From contig CAVOGD010000006.1 of the NCBI GenBank assembly GCA_963695155.1, positions 558,001 to 622,000 on the forward strand: a stretch of 64,000 bases of DNA, read 5' to 3'. The notes under the pieces are model-generated. The model was not told where the DNA came from, made no database searches, and was given only the letters and a program-made list of their open reading frames with translations. Source of the DNA: SG8-30 sp963695155 (lineage in GTDB: Bacteria; Pseudomonadota; Gammaproteobacteria; Steroidobacterales; Steroidobacteraceae). Of the stretch, positions 1 through 9,082 are shown piece after piece. Numbering within the stretch: position 1 is the first letter of the stretch; the number at the start of each line of letters is the position of its first letter. A program made the translations under genes and the position numbers.

Positions 1-147
1 ACCCGGCCGTTCTCGACGGCGCTGGTCGCGTCCGACCGGCCGGTCACCGCCGTACTGGAAGTGGCGGCCGGCACGGCTGCCAGGCTGGGCATCCGCCCGG
101 GCGACCACCTGACCCATTCCGCCCGCGCGGACCCACCCGCACGGTAG
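1..147 (+). CDS. DUF192 family protein, C-terminal fragment
   Basis: The first 48 codons are the 3' end of a gene that starts before the window; the stop is TAG at 145-147. The residues 'VTAVLEVAAGTAARLGIRPGD' minus the last one or two match the usual C-terminus of DUF192/UPF0127 proteins, where a Leu-Glu-x-x-x-Gly-Thr-Ala segment is followed by Leu-Gly-Ile-x-x-Gly-Asp. These are small, usually secreted or periplasmic proteins with no settled function. The last ten residues after the Gly-Asp are an Ala/Arg/Pro-rich tail. The family call rests only on this short tail. Confidence 0.6.
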   Translation, partial: TRPFSTALVASDRPVTAVLEVAAGTAARLGIRPGDHLTHSARADPPAR

Positions 148-275
148 TCGTGCGGCGTTTGACTATGGCGCGCCGGGCCGCATCGGCTATCATTTCGCGC
201 ACGGGAAGGTCCCGCAGGGTCCGGGCGCACGCGCGAAGACGCGGCGCGCGGCGCGTACGCACACAGGAGAACTCT

Positions 276-1352
276 ATGAACAAGGCGATTGCCCTGGGCA
301 TCGCGGTCGCGCTCGGGCTCACGAGCCTGGCGGCATCGGCTGGCGACCTCGCCGGCATGAAATATGTGGTCCTGCCCAAGGTCGAGGGCTCATGGGTCGA
401 CCGCGAGCGCGGGGTTGACGACGGCCTGCAGTTCGGCGCCGGCTTCGGCATCGGGCTCAACGAGCAGTGGAACCTCGAGTTCAACGCGTTCAGCGCCGAC
501 CACAACGGACCTGGCACGAACAACGACCTGGAGATCACCGGCCTCACCGTGAGCGGGATGCGGCTGTTCTACCCGCAGGCCAAGGCTTCGCCGTACCTGT
601 CGCTGGGTTTCGGCATGATGTCCAAGGACATGGGCAGCAGCAAGGACGAGGACGCCGTGATCGAGGCCGGCGTAGGCGTGCTGGTGGACATGTACGAGAC
701 GGCCGACGGCTCGCGCAAGGTGCAGTTCCGTCCGGAGCTGCGCGCCCGTGCCGACATGGGATTCTCGGGCTCCGGCAACAGCCACTACAACGACTTCCTG
801 GCCGGCATCAGCTTCAACTTTGCGTTCGGCCCGGCCCGCGCCGCGCCGCCGCCGCCACCACCGCCGCCACCGCCGCCGGCTGCTGAGCCGCCGCCGCCCC
901 CACCGCCGCCCGTGGACTCCGACGGCGACGGGGTGTTCGACCCCGCCGACCGCTGCCCCAACACGCCCAAGGGCACCAAGGTGGACGAGATCGGCTGCTT
1001 CCTGGGCGTGAGCCTCAAGCTGAACTTCGGCTACGACTCTGCCGAGTTGACCGCGGAAGACAAGACCGAGCTGGACACCACGCTGGTGTCCATCAAGTCG
1101 CGCCCGGCCGACATCGTGGACAGCCTGGCCTTTGAAGTGGCCGGCCATACCGACAGCCGCGGCAGCGACGCCTACAACCAGGGACTTTCCGAGCGGCGCG
1201 CCAACGCCGCGCGCGACTACCTGGTGGCCGGCGGCATTGATGCCGACCAGCTGACCGCCAGGGGTTACGGCGAGTCCATGCCGGTGGCCGACAACGCCAC
1301 CGACGAGGGCCGCGCCGAGAACCGCCGCGTCGAGATCAACGCCAAGCGCTGA
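276..1352 (+). CDS. OmpA family outer membrane protein with TSP3 linker and poly-proline hinge
   Basis: A 358-residue porin-like protein that probably links the outer membrane to peptidoglycan. The start at 276 follows AGGAGA and opens a signal peptide ending near 'AASAG'; an upstream in-frame start at 150 would add an Arg-rich leader that hides it. Residues about 20-185 are an eight-strand-type beta-barrel. Residues about 188-213 are an extreme proline hinge with two runs of 8-11 prolines. A thrombospondin type-3 calcium-type repeat follows (DSDGDGVFDPADRCPNTPKG). The C-terminal OmpA domain (about 248-358) carries the peptidoglycan-binding pattern 'GHTDSRGSDAYNQGLSERRA'. A clear terminator follows, so it is probably transcribed alone. 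Confidence 0.93.
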   Translation: MNKAIALGIAVALGLTSLAASAGDLAGMKYVVLPKVEGSWVDRERGVDDGLQFGAGFGIGLNEQWNLEFNAFSADHNGPGTNNDLEITGLTVSGMRLFYPQAKASPYLSLGFGMMSKDMGSSKDEDAVIEAGVGVLVDMYETADGSRKVQFRPELRARADMGFSGSGNSHYNDFLAGISFNFAFGPARAAPPPPPPPPPPPAAEPPPPPPPPVDSDGDGVFDPADRCPNTPKGTKVDEIGCFLGVSLKLNFGYDSAELTAEDKTELDTTLVSIKSRPADIVDSLAFEVAGHTDSRGSDAYNQGLSERRANAARDYLVAGGIDADQLTARGYGESMPVADNATDEGRAENRRVEINAKR

Positions 1353-1373
1353 TCTGCTGCGGCCATGACCCGG

Positions 1374-1407
1374 GGCCTGGCGCCGCGAGGTGCCAGGCCT
1401 TTTTTTT
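1374..1407 (+). terminator. Rho-independent terminator of the OmpA gene
   Basis: GGCCTGGC at 1374-1381 pairs perfectly with GCCAGGCC at 1392-1399 around a 10-base loop, and eight T residues follow at 1400-1407. It lies 22 bases after the ompA-like stop codon. Confidence 0.9.
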
Positions 1408-1418
1408 GCGAGAAGATA

Positions 1419-1478
1419 GGAGGGGTCAGACCCCGGGGACGGGGTCAGACCCCAAGAATAAGAAGACCGGGTCAGACC
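1419..1478. repeat. Palindromic GGGGTCAGACCCC repeat cluster R1
   Basis: Three copies of the GGTCAGACC core lie in 60 bases, two of them with full GGGGTCAGACCCC arms and the first preceded by AGGA. The cluster sits just past the ompA-like terminator. The same family recurs at six further sites in the window. Confidence 0.85.
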
Positions 1479-1784
1479 GCTGCGCCGCTGTGGTAATCAC
1501 CCTACAACAACGACCCGTTCTCTCATCTTACGAAAACAAATACGCGAATTAGCCTGATAGTAAGGCGGTTTTCCGGCCGGCGATGTGTGTGTTTTTTGCA
1601 ACAAATTGGTCAAGTTGCTGCAATTAGTCCTATACTGACCGCCACACCTTAATGTCAGGTGTCGTGGCGCATCGTGTACACGCGGCGCCGCGGCAACTGG
1701 CGCGGGATTCATGGGTGTGTGTGGCGGCGGCCTTGGTCGGGCAACCGCTGCAACAACATCGCAACCTCTTCAAAGGAGGACTCA
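1479..1784. other. Intergenic leader of TonB receptor 1
   Basis: About 300 bases without a convincing gene. The middle (about 1510-1650) is clearly richer in A and T than its surroundings, as expected for a promoter region. The last 40 bases carry CAACCTCTTCAAAGGAGGA ahead of the receptor ATG. A closely similar leader precedes the second receptor at 10485-10504. Confidence 0.5.
1606..1636 (+). promoter_or_regulatory. Possible sigma-70 promoter of TonB receptor 1
   Basis: TTGGTC at 1606-1611 and TATACT at 1631-1636 resemble -35 and -10 boxes, but their 19-base spacing is longer than the usual 17. They lie inside the AT-richer stretch about 150 bases before the receptor start. This is a pattern call only. 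Confidence 0.25.
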
Positions 1785-4596
1785 ATGGCCAATCGCAACG
1801 TAGCGAATGCGGTGCGCGTCGCCCTCGTGACCGCCGGTGCAGTCAGCGCCGGTCTGTACGGGGTCGTGGGCGCAGCGCAGGAGCAACTCACAGAAATCGT
1901 CGTTACCGGTTCGCGCATCAAGCGCGCGGACCTGGATAGCGCCAGCCCGATCACGATCATCTCGCAGGCGGCCATCGCCGACGCGGGCATGGTTGACGTC
2001 GGCAGCCTGATCCAGCGCATACCCTCCATGTCCGGGTCGCCGATCGGCACGACCACGAACAATGGCGGCAATGGCTCGGTGCAGATCGACCTGCGCGGCA
2101 TGGGCGTGGACCGCACCGTGACGCTGGTCAACGGCAAGCGCACGGTTGACGGGGGTGACTACCAGACCATCCCGGCCAACATGATCGAGCGCGTCGAGAT
2201 CCTGAAGGACGGCGGCGCGTCCGTATACGGCGCCGATGCCGTGGCGGGCGTGGTGAACATCATCACCCGCACCGGGTTCGACGGCCTCGAAGTCAGCCTG
2301 CAGACCGCAGATTTCTTCGACATGAAGAGCGGTGCGCAGCAGACCTTGTCCCTGATCGGCGGCAAGACCTTCGATGGCGGCCATTTCACGTTCGGCGCCG
2401 AGTACGTGGACCAGGAAGAGGCCTTCCAGAGCGACACGCCCTGGGATTTCTTCCAGAACAGCTACTACATCTACCCCGAGGGTTGCGAAGCCCAGGTCAC
2501 CGCACCTTACGACGGCACGCCGTCGGGTGGCTGCTATCCGCTCGGCTCCTCGCGCATTCCCGAGGGTCGCCTCAGATTCGCGAGCCAGGGCGTCTACATG
2601 AACACGGGCAGCGGCCTCGTCCCGTATGACAACCGCACCTACAACTACGCGCCCGTGAACTACATCCAGACGCCGTACCAGCGGACCAACCTGTTCCTCG
2701 ACGGCAAGTTCGCCCTGACCGACAACATCGACTTCACCGCGTCGGTCCGCGGCAACTTCCGCCAGTCCGAGCAGTTGCTGGCGCCGCAGCCGTACGACTC
2801 GCGGCTCGACCCGGGATACCAGGGCATCTGGATGGGTACCCCGTATACCGGCATTTCCGAGGACAACTACTACCTGCGCCAGGCCGTCGCGGCAGCCGGG
2901 CTGGCCATCGAGCCGGTCACCGACGCACGGCGCCGGATGGTGGAGATCCCGCGGTCGTTCACGCAGGACGTCACGCAGATCCAGGCGAATTTCGGCCTCA
3001 ACGGCTCCTTCGCCAACGACATAGACTGGGACGTCTACTACAACTGGGGCTATCGCAGTCGCATTGACCGCGACTTCGGCCAGTTCTCAGGCGCCCCGCT
3101 GGCACAGTCCATGGGCCCGTCGGCCGACCTCATCCCTGGCGGCGGTCCGGAGTGCTACACCAACATAGCCGACCCGACTACGCTGATCAGCGGCTGCGTG
3201 CCATTCAACTTCTTTGGTGGCCCGTTCTCCGTGACGCAGGCGATGCTCGACTGGGTTGGCGTTGACCTCAGCGACAGCATCATCACCAAGCAGCAGGAAG
3301 CCCAGGCCAGCGTGTCTGGTTCGTGGTTCGACCTGCCGGGTGGCAAGCTCGGTTGGGCGGCCGGCATGGCGTATGTCGATACCCGACTCACCTACTCGCC
3401 CGACTCGGCGAAGCAGCAGGATTCGGTCACCGGCAACACCGGCGCCGGAACCTCAGGGCAGCCTGGTGGGCACGGCGTACTTCGCCGAAGTCCAGGCACC
3501 GGTATTCGACAATGGCGCGCAGTCCCTCGACCTGAGGGCCAGCCTCCGCTATGACGACTACACCGCCTTCGACGCCGAGCTCACGTATGGGGCGGGAATG
3601 GAGTTCCAGGTCATCGAGGACCTGAAGTTCCGCGCCACGTATGGCTCGGTCTTCCGCACACCGACGATCGGTGACCTGTACGGCGGCCAGATCGACAGCT
3701 TCCCGACCTACAGCGACCCCTGCGGCGCACCCGTAGGAAATCCGTTGCCGCCGGGATGCGCGCAGCGCATCGTGCAGGTGGACTCGCAGTTGCTGGCCCG
3801 GCTGGGCGGCAACCCGTTCCTGGTCCCGGAGACCGGTGATACCTTCACCGCAGGCGTGGTGTGGACCCCGACTCTCGGCAATGGCGACTTCTCCGCCACG
3901 GTCGACTACTGGCAGATCGCCATCGAGGACGGCATCAGCTCGCTGGGCGTGCAGTTCATCCTCGAGGACTGCTATGTGCGTCAGGTCGCAGCGTCCTGTT
4001 CGCTGATCACGCGGCGTCCCGACTACAGCGTCGCCCAGGTGCTCGATGGCTCCATCAACGTGTCCGAGCAGGGCGCGAAGGGCATCGACACCGAGCTGCG
4101 CTACGGCTGGGACACCAACATCGGCAAGTGGGAGGCCTCGATATTGTGGGCGCACCTGCTGGAACGGACCAAGACCCCGTTCAGCGGTGCCTCTGAAGAC
4201 GACCTGTCCGGCCGTTATACCGACCCGACTGCCGAAGACGGCGGGGCGTATGCCACGGACAAGTTCAACTACTCGCTGAAGTGGATGTGGAACGACCTCA
4301 CGATCGGCTACCTGGGTGAGTACATCAGCAGCCTGGACGCCGACACGTTCTGCAACTGCGGGACCGGCAACCGTCCGGATGGCTCGTACATCCAGGCGAT
4401 CTCCTCCCAGCTGTACCACGATCTGCTCGCCACGTACGAGTTCAAGACGGGCACCAAGATCGCGGCTGGCATCACGAACGTGACGGACGAGGCGCCGCCG
4501 TTCATCGAGACTGGCTTCAATGCGACGACGGATCCGTCGACGTACCGCATGTTCGGCCGGGGTTATTACTTCCGGTTGACGCACAGCTTCGAGTAA
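1785..4596 (+). CDS. TonB-dependent receptor 1 (frameshifted)
   Basis: An outer membrane active-transport receptor of about 936 residues once the frame is repaired. The ATG at 1785 follows a strong AAAGGAGGA site and opens a signal sequence ('MANRNVANAVRVALVTAGAV'). A TonB-box-like 'EIVVTGSRI' and a plug domain (about residues 45-175, with 'GMGVDRTVTLVNGKR' and 'GGASVYGADAVAGVVNII') come next, then a beta-barrel ending in aromatic '...FRLTHSFE'. The reading frame changes by +1 near 3454: 'NTGAGT' in one frame runs on as 'QGSLVGTAYFAEVQAPVF' in the next. Conserved receptor sequence continues on both sides, so one extra base or two missing bases is likely. The substrate is unknown. The sulfotransferase and protease genes downstream suggest a modified peptide or an oligomer. 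Its N-terminus matches that of receptor 2. Confidence 0.88.
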
Positions 4597-4635
4597 GGCA
4601 ATCCGCCAACAAGAACAGTCCATTTCAAACTACAA

Positions 4636-4662
4636 GGGCCGCTTCCAGCGGCCCTTTTCTTT
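4636..4662 (+). terminator. Rho-independent terminator of TonB receptor 1
   Basis: GGGCCGCT at 4636-4643 pairs with AGCGGCCC at 4647-4654 around a TCC loop, and TTTTCTTT follows. It lies 40 bases past the receptor stop, so the sulfotransferase genes probably have their own promoter. Confidence 0.88.
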
Positions 4663-4797
4663 GGGTGCCGTTCGTGTCTGGTTGTCGCACACGATTGGCA
4701 ATCCGGCCAGTCGCTGAACTATGCTGGTGATTGCGGCATCGAGCCCGCTTCGGTGGCGAAATGACTGGCCGACGAAACACGATTCTGGACCGACCAC

Positions 4798-6381
4798 ATG
4801 AGCGATGAACTTGGCCGCCTGAGCGAGCTGGGCAGGCGCGCCGTGCAATCACGGGACTGGGCGACCGTCAGCAACTGTGCCAGCCAAATCCTCGAGCACG
4901 ACGGCGACAGCGCGGAGGGTCATTTCCTGTCGGGGCTGGTCGAGAAGGCGTCGCAACGGCCCGTCAAGGCCGCGGCAGCCTTCGCGAAGACGCTGGAACT
5001 GGACCCCGACCGCTACGACGCCGCGGTCGAACTGGCGAACCAGCATTCGATCGGGCGCCGCAACGCCGAGGCTGCCGCGCTGCTGGCCCGCTACGAGGCC
5101 AGGCTCGGCAACAGCCCGCGGTACCTCGACATGGCAGGCACCGTCTATACGGACATCGGCATGTCCGAGAAGGCCTGGCCCCTGTACCGCAAGGCCAACG
5201 CGCTGCAGCCGGGCGTGCCGCTGTTCCAGGCCAACCTGGCCGCCTGCGGCGTGTACCTGGGCAAGACCGCGGAAGCCAGGGCGATCTACCAGGCGCTGCT
5301 GCGGCAGACGCCGGCCCACCAGCGCAACCACTACCACCTGTCCCGGCTGGAGCGCGCCACGGACGCGAAGCATGTCGAGCAGATGAAGGACATCCTGCGC
5401 TCCCTCAGCCTGGCGCCGGACAAGAACGTCTTCATGTACTACGCGATCGGCAAGGAACTGGAGGACCTGGAGCGGTGGGACGAGGCCTTTCACTACTACC
5501 AGCTGGCGGGCAATGCGGTCATGCGGGTGGCTAACTACGACGTCGCCGAGGACCTCGCCCTCATCGACAAGATCATCGAGGTCTGCGACGCAGCATGGCT
5601 GGCGACCGGGCCGAACGGCACGCCGACCCGCGTGAGCGGCAAGACGCCCATTTTCATCGTGGGACTGCCGCGCACCGGCACCACGCTGACCGAGCGCATC
5701 CTGTCCAGCCACTCGCGGGTGCAGAGCCTCGGCGAGACGCAGTTCCTGCAGATGACGCTGCGGCGCGTCAGCGGCGTGGAGAGCGTCGAGGCCATGAACC
5801 CGGCCATGATCGAGGCGGCCGCGCGGCAGGACATCGCCCTGGTCGCCGACGGCTACCTGGACGCGATCGAATACCGGCTGGGCGACGAGCCGATGTTCAT
5901 CGAGAAGCTGCCCTTCAACTTCCTGTACCTCGGGTTCATCGCCAAGGCCTATCCCGAGGCCCGCCTCGTGCACGTGCGGCGCAACCCGATGGACGCCTGC
6001 TTCGCCATGTACAAGCAGGTCTTCACCTGGGCCTACAAGTTCTCGTACTCGCTCGAGGGCCTGGGGCGCTACTACGTGGCGCACGATCGCCTGGCGCGGC
6101 ACTGGCGCACGCTGCTGGGCGACCGCCTGGTCGAGGTGGACTACGAGTCGCTGGTCGCCGACCAGGAGGGCCAGACGCGCAGCCTGCTCGGCCGGCTGGG
6201 CCTGGAATTCGAGCAGGCCTGCCTGGATTTCGACAAGAACAAGGCCGCCAGCGCCACGGCCAGCTCCGTGCAGGTGCGCGAGAAGATCCATGCCCGCTCG
6301 GTCAGCCGCTGGCGGCATTTCGAGAAGCAGCTGCAGCCGCTGCGGGCCCATCTCGAGAGTGCCGGGATCGCGGTCGAGTGA
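4798..6381 (+). CDS. TPR-repeat sulfotransferase, copy 1
   Basis: A 527-residue protein that probably moves a sulfuryl group from PAPS to a hydroxyl group of a peptide, lipid or sugar. Residues about 1-245 are tetratricopeptide-like helical repeats ('GHFLSGLVEKASQRPVKAAA', 'KAWPLYRKANALQPG'). The C-terminal half is a sulfotransferase domain. The 5'-phosphosulfate loop 'FIVGLPRTGTTLTERIL' starts near residue 285 and the 3'-phosphate motif 'VHVRRNPMDACFAMY' near residue 390. The next gene is a close tandem copy. No signal peptide is seen, so it should act in the cytoplasm. The acceptor is unknown; its place between two TonB receptors and beside secreted proteases makes a peptide substrate worth testing. 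Confidence 0.9.
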   Translation: MSDELGRLSELGRRAVQSRDWATVSNCASQILEHDGDSAEGHFLSGLVEKASQRPVKAAAAFAKTLELDPDRYDAAVELANQHSIGRRNAEAAALLARYEARLGNSPRYLDMAGTVYTDIGMSEKAWPLYRKANALQPGVPLFQANLAACGVYLGKTAEARAIYQALLRQTPAHQRNHYHLSRLERATDAKHVEQMKDILRSLSLAPDKNVFMYYAIGKELEDLERWDEAFHYYQLAGNAVMRVANYDVAEDLALIDKIIEVCDAAWLATGPNGTPTRVSGKTPIFIVGLPRTGTTLTERILSSHSRVQSLGETQFLQMTLRRVSGVESVEAMNPAMIEAAARQDIALVADGYLDAIEYRLGDEPMFIEKLPFNFLYLGFIAKAYPEARLVHVRRNPMDACFAMYKQVFTWAYKFSYSLEGLGRYYVAHDRLARHWRTLLGDRLVEVDYESLVADQEGQTRSLLGRLGLEFEQACLDFDKNKAASATASSVQVREKIHARSVSRWRHFEKQLQPLRAHLESAGIAVE

Positions 6382-6433
6382 AGATGACGCGACGCAGTCG
6401 CACGACGCACACAGCCGGCCGGTCCCACCGCCG

Positions 6434-8011
6434 ATGACGCAGGACCTCGCACAGCTCAGCGCCAGCGCCCGACGCGCCGCCCAGGCGAAGGACTGGGCCC
6501 AGGTCGGCGCCTGTGCCGGCGAGATCCTGCGGCGCGACGCCGGCAGCCCGGAAGGCCACTTCCTGGCCGGGCTGGCGGACAAGGCCTCGAACCGCCTTGC
6601 CAACGCCGAGCAGTCCCTGGTGAAGGCGCTCGAACTGGATGCGGGGCGCTACGACGCGGCCATCGAACTGGCCAGCCTGTACGGCGCCTCGCAGCGCGCC
6701 GCCGAGGCGCTGGCGCTGATCCGCAAGTACGAACCGCAGCTGGGCAACAGCCCGCGCTACCTCAACATGGCGGGACTCACCTGCGCCACGCTGGGGCTGG
6801 ACGGGCGCGCCTGGCCCCTGTACCGCAAGGCCAACGCGCTGCAGCCCGGCGTGCCCGTATTCCAGGCCAACCTGGCGGCCTGCTGCGTGAACCTGGGCAA
6901 GACCGCTGAAGCCAGGGCGATCTACGAGGCGCTGCTGGAACAGGCGCCTGCCCACCAGCGCAACCACTACGAACTGTCCCGCCTGCGGCGGGCCACCGAC
7001 CTCACGCACGTCGAACAGATGCAGGAGGTCCTGCGCACGGCGAACCTGCCGCCGGACCGCAACATCTTCCTGTACTACGCGATCGGCAAGGAACTCGAGG
7101 ACCTCGGGCAGTGGGCGGAGGCCTTCCGCTACTACCGGATGGCGGGCGACGCGGTCGCCAGCGTCTCCCCGTACGACGTGGCCCAGGACCTCGCGCTGAT
7201 CGACAGGATCATCGAGGTCTGTGATGCGAACTGGCTGGCGGCCGCTCCGCACAACACCGCGACGGACAGCACCGGCAAGACCCCGATCTTCATCGTGGGC
7301 CTGCCGCGCACCGGCACGACGCTGACCGACCGCATCGTGGCCAGCCACTCGCAGGTCGAGAGCATCGGCGAGACGTTCTGCATGCAGCGGGTGCTGCAGC
7401 AGGTCGCCGGCGCGGCAGGCAGCGGCGGAATGACTCCCGCCGTGATCGAGGCGGCCGCAGGCCAGGACATCAGCCTGGTCGCCAGCGGCTACCTCGACGC
7501 GGTCGCCTACCGCTTCGGCGACAAGCCGCTGGTCATCGAGAAGCTGCCCGAGAACATGCTGTACCTGGGCTTCATCGCCAAAGCGTTTCCACAGGCCCGC
7601 CTCGTGCGCCTCCAGCGGAACCCGATGGACGCCTGCTTCGCCATGTACAAGCAGTCGTTCTTCAGGTTCGCCTACACGCTGGACGACCTCGGCCGCTATT
7701 ACATCGCGCACGAGCGCCTCGTGCGGCACTGGACCGGACTGCTGGGTGACCGGCTGATCGAGGTCGGTTACGAGGCGCTGGTGGCGGACCAGGAGGGGCA
7801 GACGCGGCGGCTGCTGGCGCGGCTGGGACTGGAATTCGAGCAGGCGTGCCTGGAGTTCGACCAGAACGAGACGGCCGTGGCCACGGCGAGTTCGGCCCAG
7901 GTGCGCGAGAAGATCCACTCGCGGTCGGTCAACCGGTGGCAGCGCTTCGAGCAGGAATTGCAGCCGCTGCGACGCATGCTGGAAAGCGCCGGCATCGCCG
8001 TCGAGACCTGA
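6434..8011 (+). CDS. TPR-repeat sulfotransferase, copy 2
   Basis: A 525-residue paralogue of the preceding gene, 52 bases downstream. Long stretches are identical or nearly so, for example 'WPLYRKANALQPGVP' and 'NPMDACFAMYKQ'. It has the same TPR half and the same PAPS-binding motifs ('GLPRTGTTLTDRIV' and 'VRLQRNPMDACFAMY'). The copies differ most at the very N-terminus, in the segment after the P-loop and around the second substrate region, which would suit a changed acceptor. ATG 6434 is chosen because the conserved 'LxxLSxxARRAxQxxDW' start begins right after it. The following protease gene starts 3 bases past this stop, so the two are probably co-transcribed. Confidence 0.9.
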   Translation: MTQDLAQLSASARRAAQAKDWAQVGACAGEILRRDAGSPEGHFLAGLADKASNRLANAEQSLVKALELDAGRYDAAIELASLYGASQRAAEALALIRKYEPQLGNSPRYLNMAGLTCATLGLDGRAWPLYRKANALQPGVPVFQANLAACCVNLGKTAEARAIYEALLEQAPAHQRNHYELSRLRRATDLTHVEQMQEVLRTANLPPDRNIFLYYAIGKELEDLGQWAEAFRYYRMAGDAVASVSPYDVAQDLALIDRIIEVCDANWLAAAPHNTATDSTGKTPIFIVGLPRTGTTLTDRIVASHSQVESIGETFCMQRVLQQVAGAAGSGGMTPAVIEAAAGQDISLVASGYLDAVAYRFGDKPLVIEKLPENMLYLGFIAKAFPQARLVRLQRNPMDACFAMYKQSFFRFAYTLDDLGRYYIAHERLVRHWTGLLGDRLIEVGYEALVADQEGQTRRLLARLGLEFEQACLEFDQNETAVATASSAQVREKIHSRSVNRWQRFEQELQPLRRMLESAGIAVET

Positions 8012-8013
8012 CC

Positions 8014-9048
8014 GTGATCCGGCATCCGGCAACGGACTCCAGGACGCGCCCGGTTCACTTCGGGTCGCGGCTGCTGGCTGCCCTGCTGCTGCTGTGCCTG
8101 ACGGCCACTGCCGCCGCCCAGTCCATCACCGCCTGGCAACGGCCCGCGGAGCCCCCCGAGGCTTCCCCAGACGACCCGGAAGAGGTCCTCTACGCGGCGC
8201 CCACCACGGCCGACCGCATCGGCCGGATCATGGCCCCGGTGTTCGTCAATGGCCGCGGCCCCTACGCCTTCATCATTGACAGCGGCGCGTCACGGTCGGC
8301 GATCGAGCCGCGGGTCGCCGCCGAACTCGGGCTCGTCCCGGACCCGCAGCAGACGCTCACCCTGCGCGGCGTGACGGGCGCCGAGGAGGTGCCGTCGCTG
8401 CTGATCGAGACCCTGCAGGCCGGCGACATCGTCCTCAGGAACCAGCAGTTGCCGGTCATCGCCATCCAGGTGTTCGCGGGCGCGGACGGCATCCTGGGCG
8501 TGGACGGCTTCGCGGGCATGTGCCTGCATGCCGACTTCACGGACAACCTCATCACGATCGCAGCCAACGGCTGCCCGCGCATGCGGCGGGGCTGGATCCG
8601 CGTTCCCGCGACGCTGCGCTTCGGCCAGCTGATCCGCATCGGCGCCTCGGTGGCGGACGTGACGGTGCACGCGATCATCGACACCGGGGCGGCGAGCTCG
8701 CTGGGCAACCTCGCCCTGCTGCAAGCCCTGTCGCTGGAGCGCAGGGCGCAGGACCCCGGCAGCAACACCCAGGTCATCGGGACCACCTCCCACGAGGCCG
8801 AAGGCCAGCTGCTGGCGATCCCCGTCCTGCACCTGGGCAGGGTGGGCATCCGCAACATGCGCGTCACCTTCGGCGACTTCGATGTGTTCCGCCTGTGGGA
8901 CCTGGAAAACGAGCCGGCCATCGTCATCGGCATGGACATGCTGGGCACGGTGGACGCCCTGATGATCGACTACGCCCGGGTCGAGTTGCGCCTGCTGCCT
9001 GAGGGCGCCCTGGGCAGGGTCAAGCAGGTGGGGACCCGGATCAAGTAA
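8014..9048 (+). CDS. Secreted retropepsin-like aspartyl protease, copy 1
   Basis: A 344-residue protein with a GTG start right after the sulfotransferase stop and a signal peptide whose hydrophobic core is 'LLAALLLLCLTATAAAQ'. Two retropepsin-type half-domains are fused in one chain. The first catalytic motif is 'IIDSGAS' (Asp near residue 89) and the second 'IIDTGAA' (Asp near residue 223), each followed by the usual hydrophobic-hydrophobic-Gly strand ('GILGVDGF', 'IVIGMDMLG'). Both catalytic Asp-Ser/Thr-Gly triads are intact, so it can be active as a monomer in the periplasm. Substrates are unknown. A tandem copy follows. Confidence 0.82.
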   Translation: MIRHPATDSRTRPVHFGSRLLAALLLLCLTATAAAQSITAWQRPAEPPEASPDDPEEVLYAAPTTADRIGRIMAPVFVNGRGPYAFIIDSGASRSAIEPRVAAELGLVPDPQQTLTLRGVTGAEEVPSLLIETLQAGDIVLRNQQLPVIAIQVFAGADGILGVDGFAGMCLHADFTDNLITIAANGCPRMRRGWIRVPATLRFGQLIRIGASVADVTVHAIIDTGAASSLGNLALLQALSLERRAQDPGSNTQVIGTTSHEAEGQLLAIPVLHLGRVGIRNMRVTFGDFDVFRLWDLENEPAIVIGMDMLGTVDALMIDYARVELRLLPEGALGRVKQVGTRIK

Positions 9049-9082
9049 GTCAGTACGCTATGCTCGGGCCACCGTGAACGCG

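Noticed and set aside
390..1148. Minus-strand open frame across the OmpA-like gene
   Set aside because: It is the complement of the porin and of its proline tract, with no recognisable domain.
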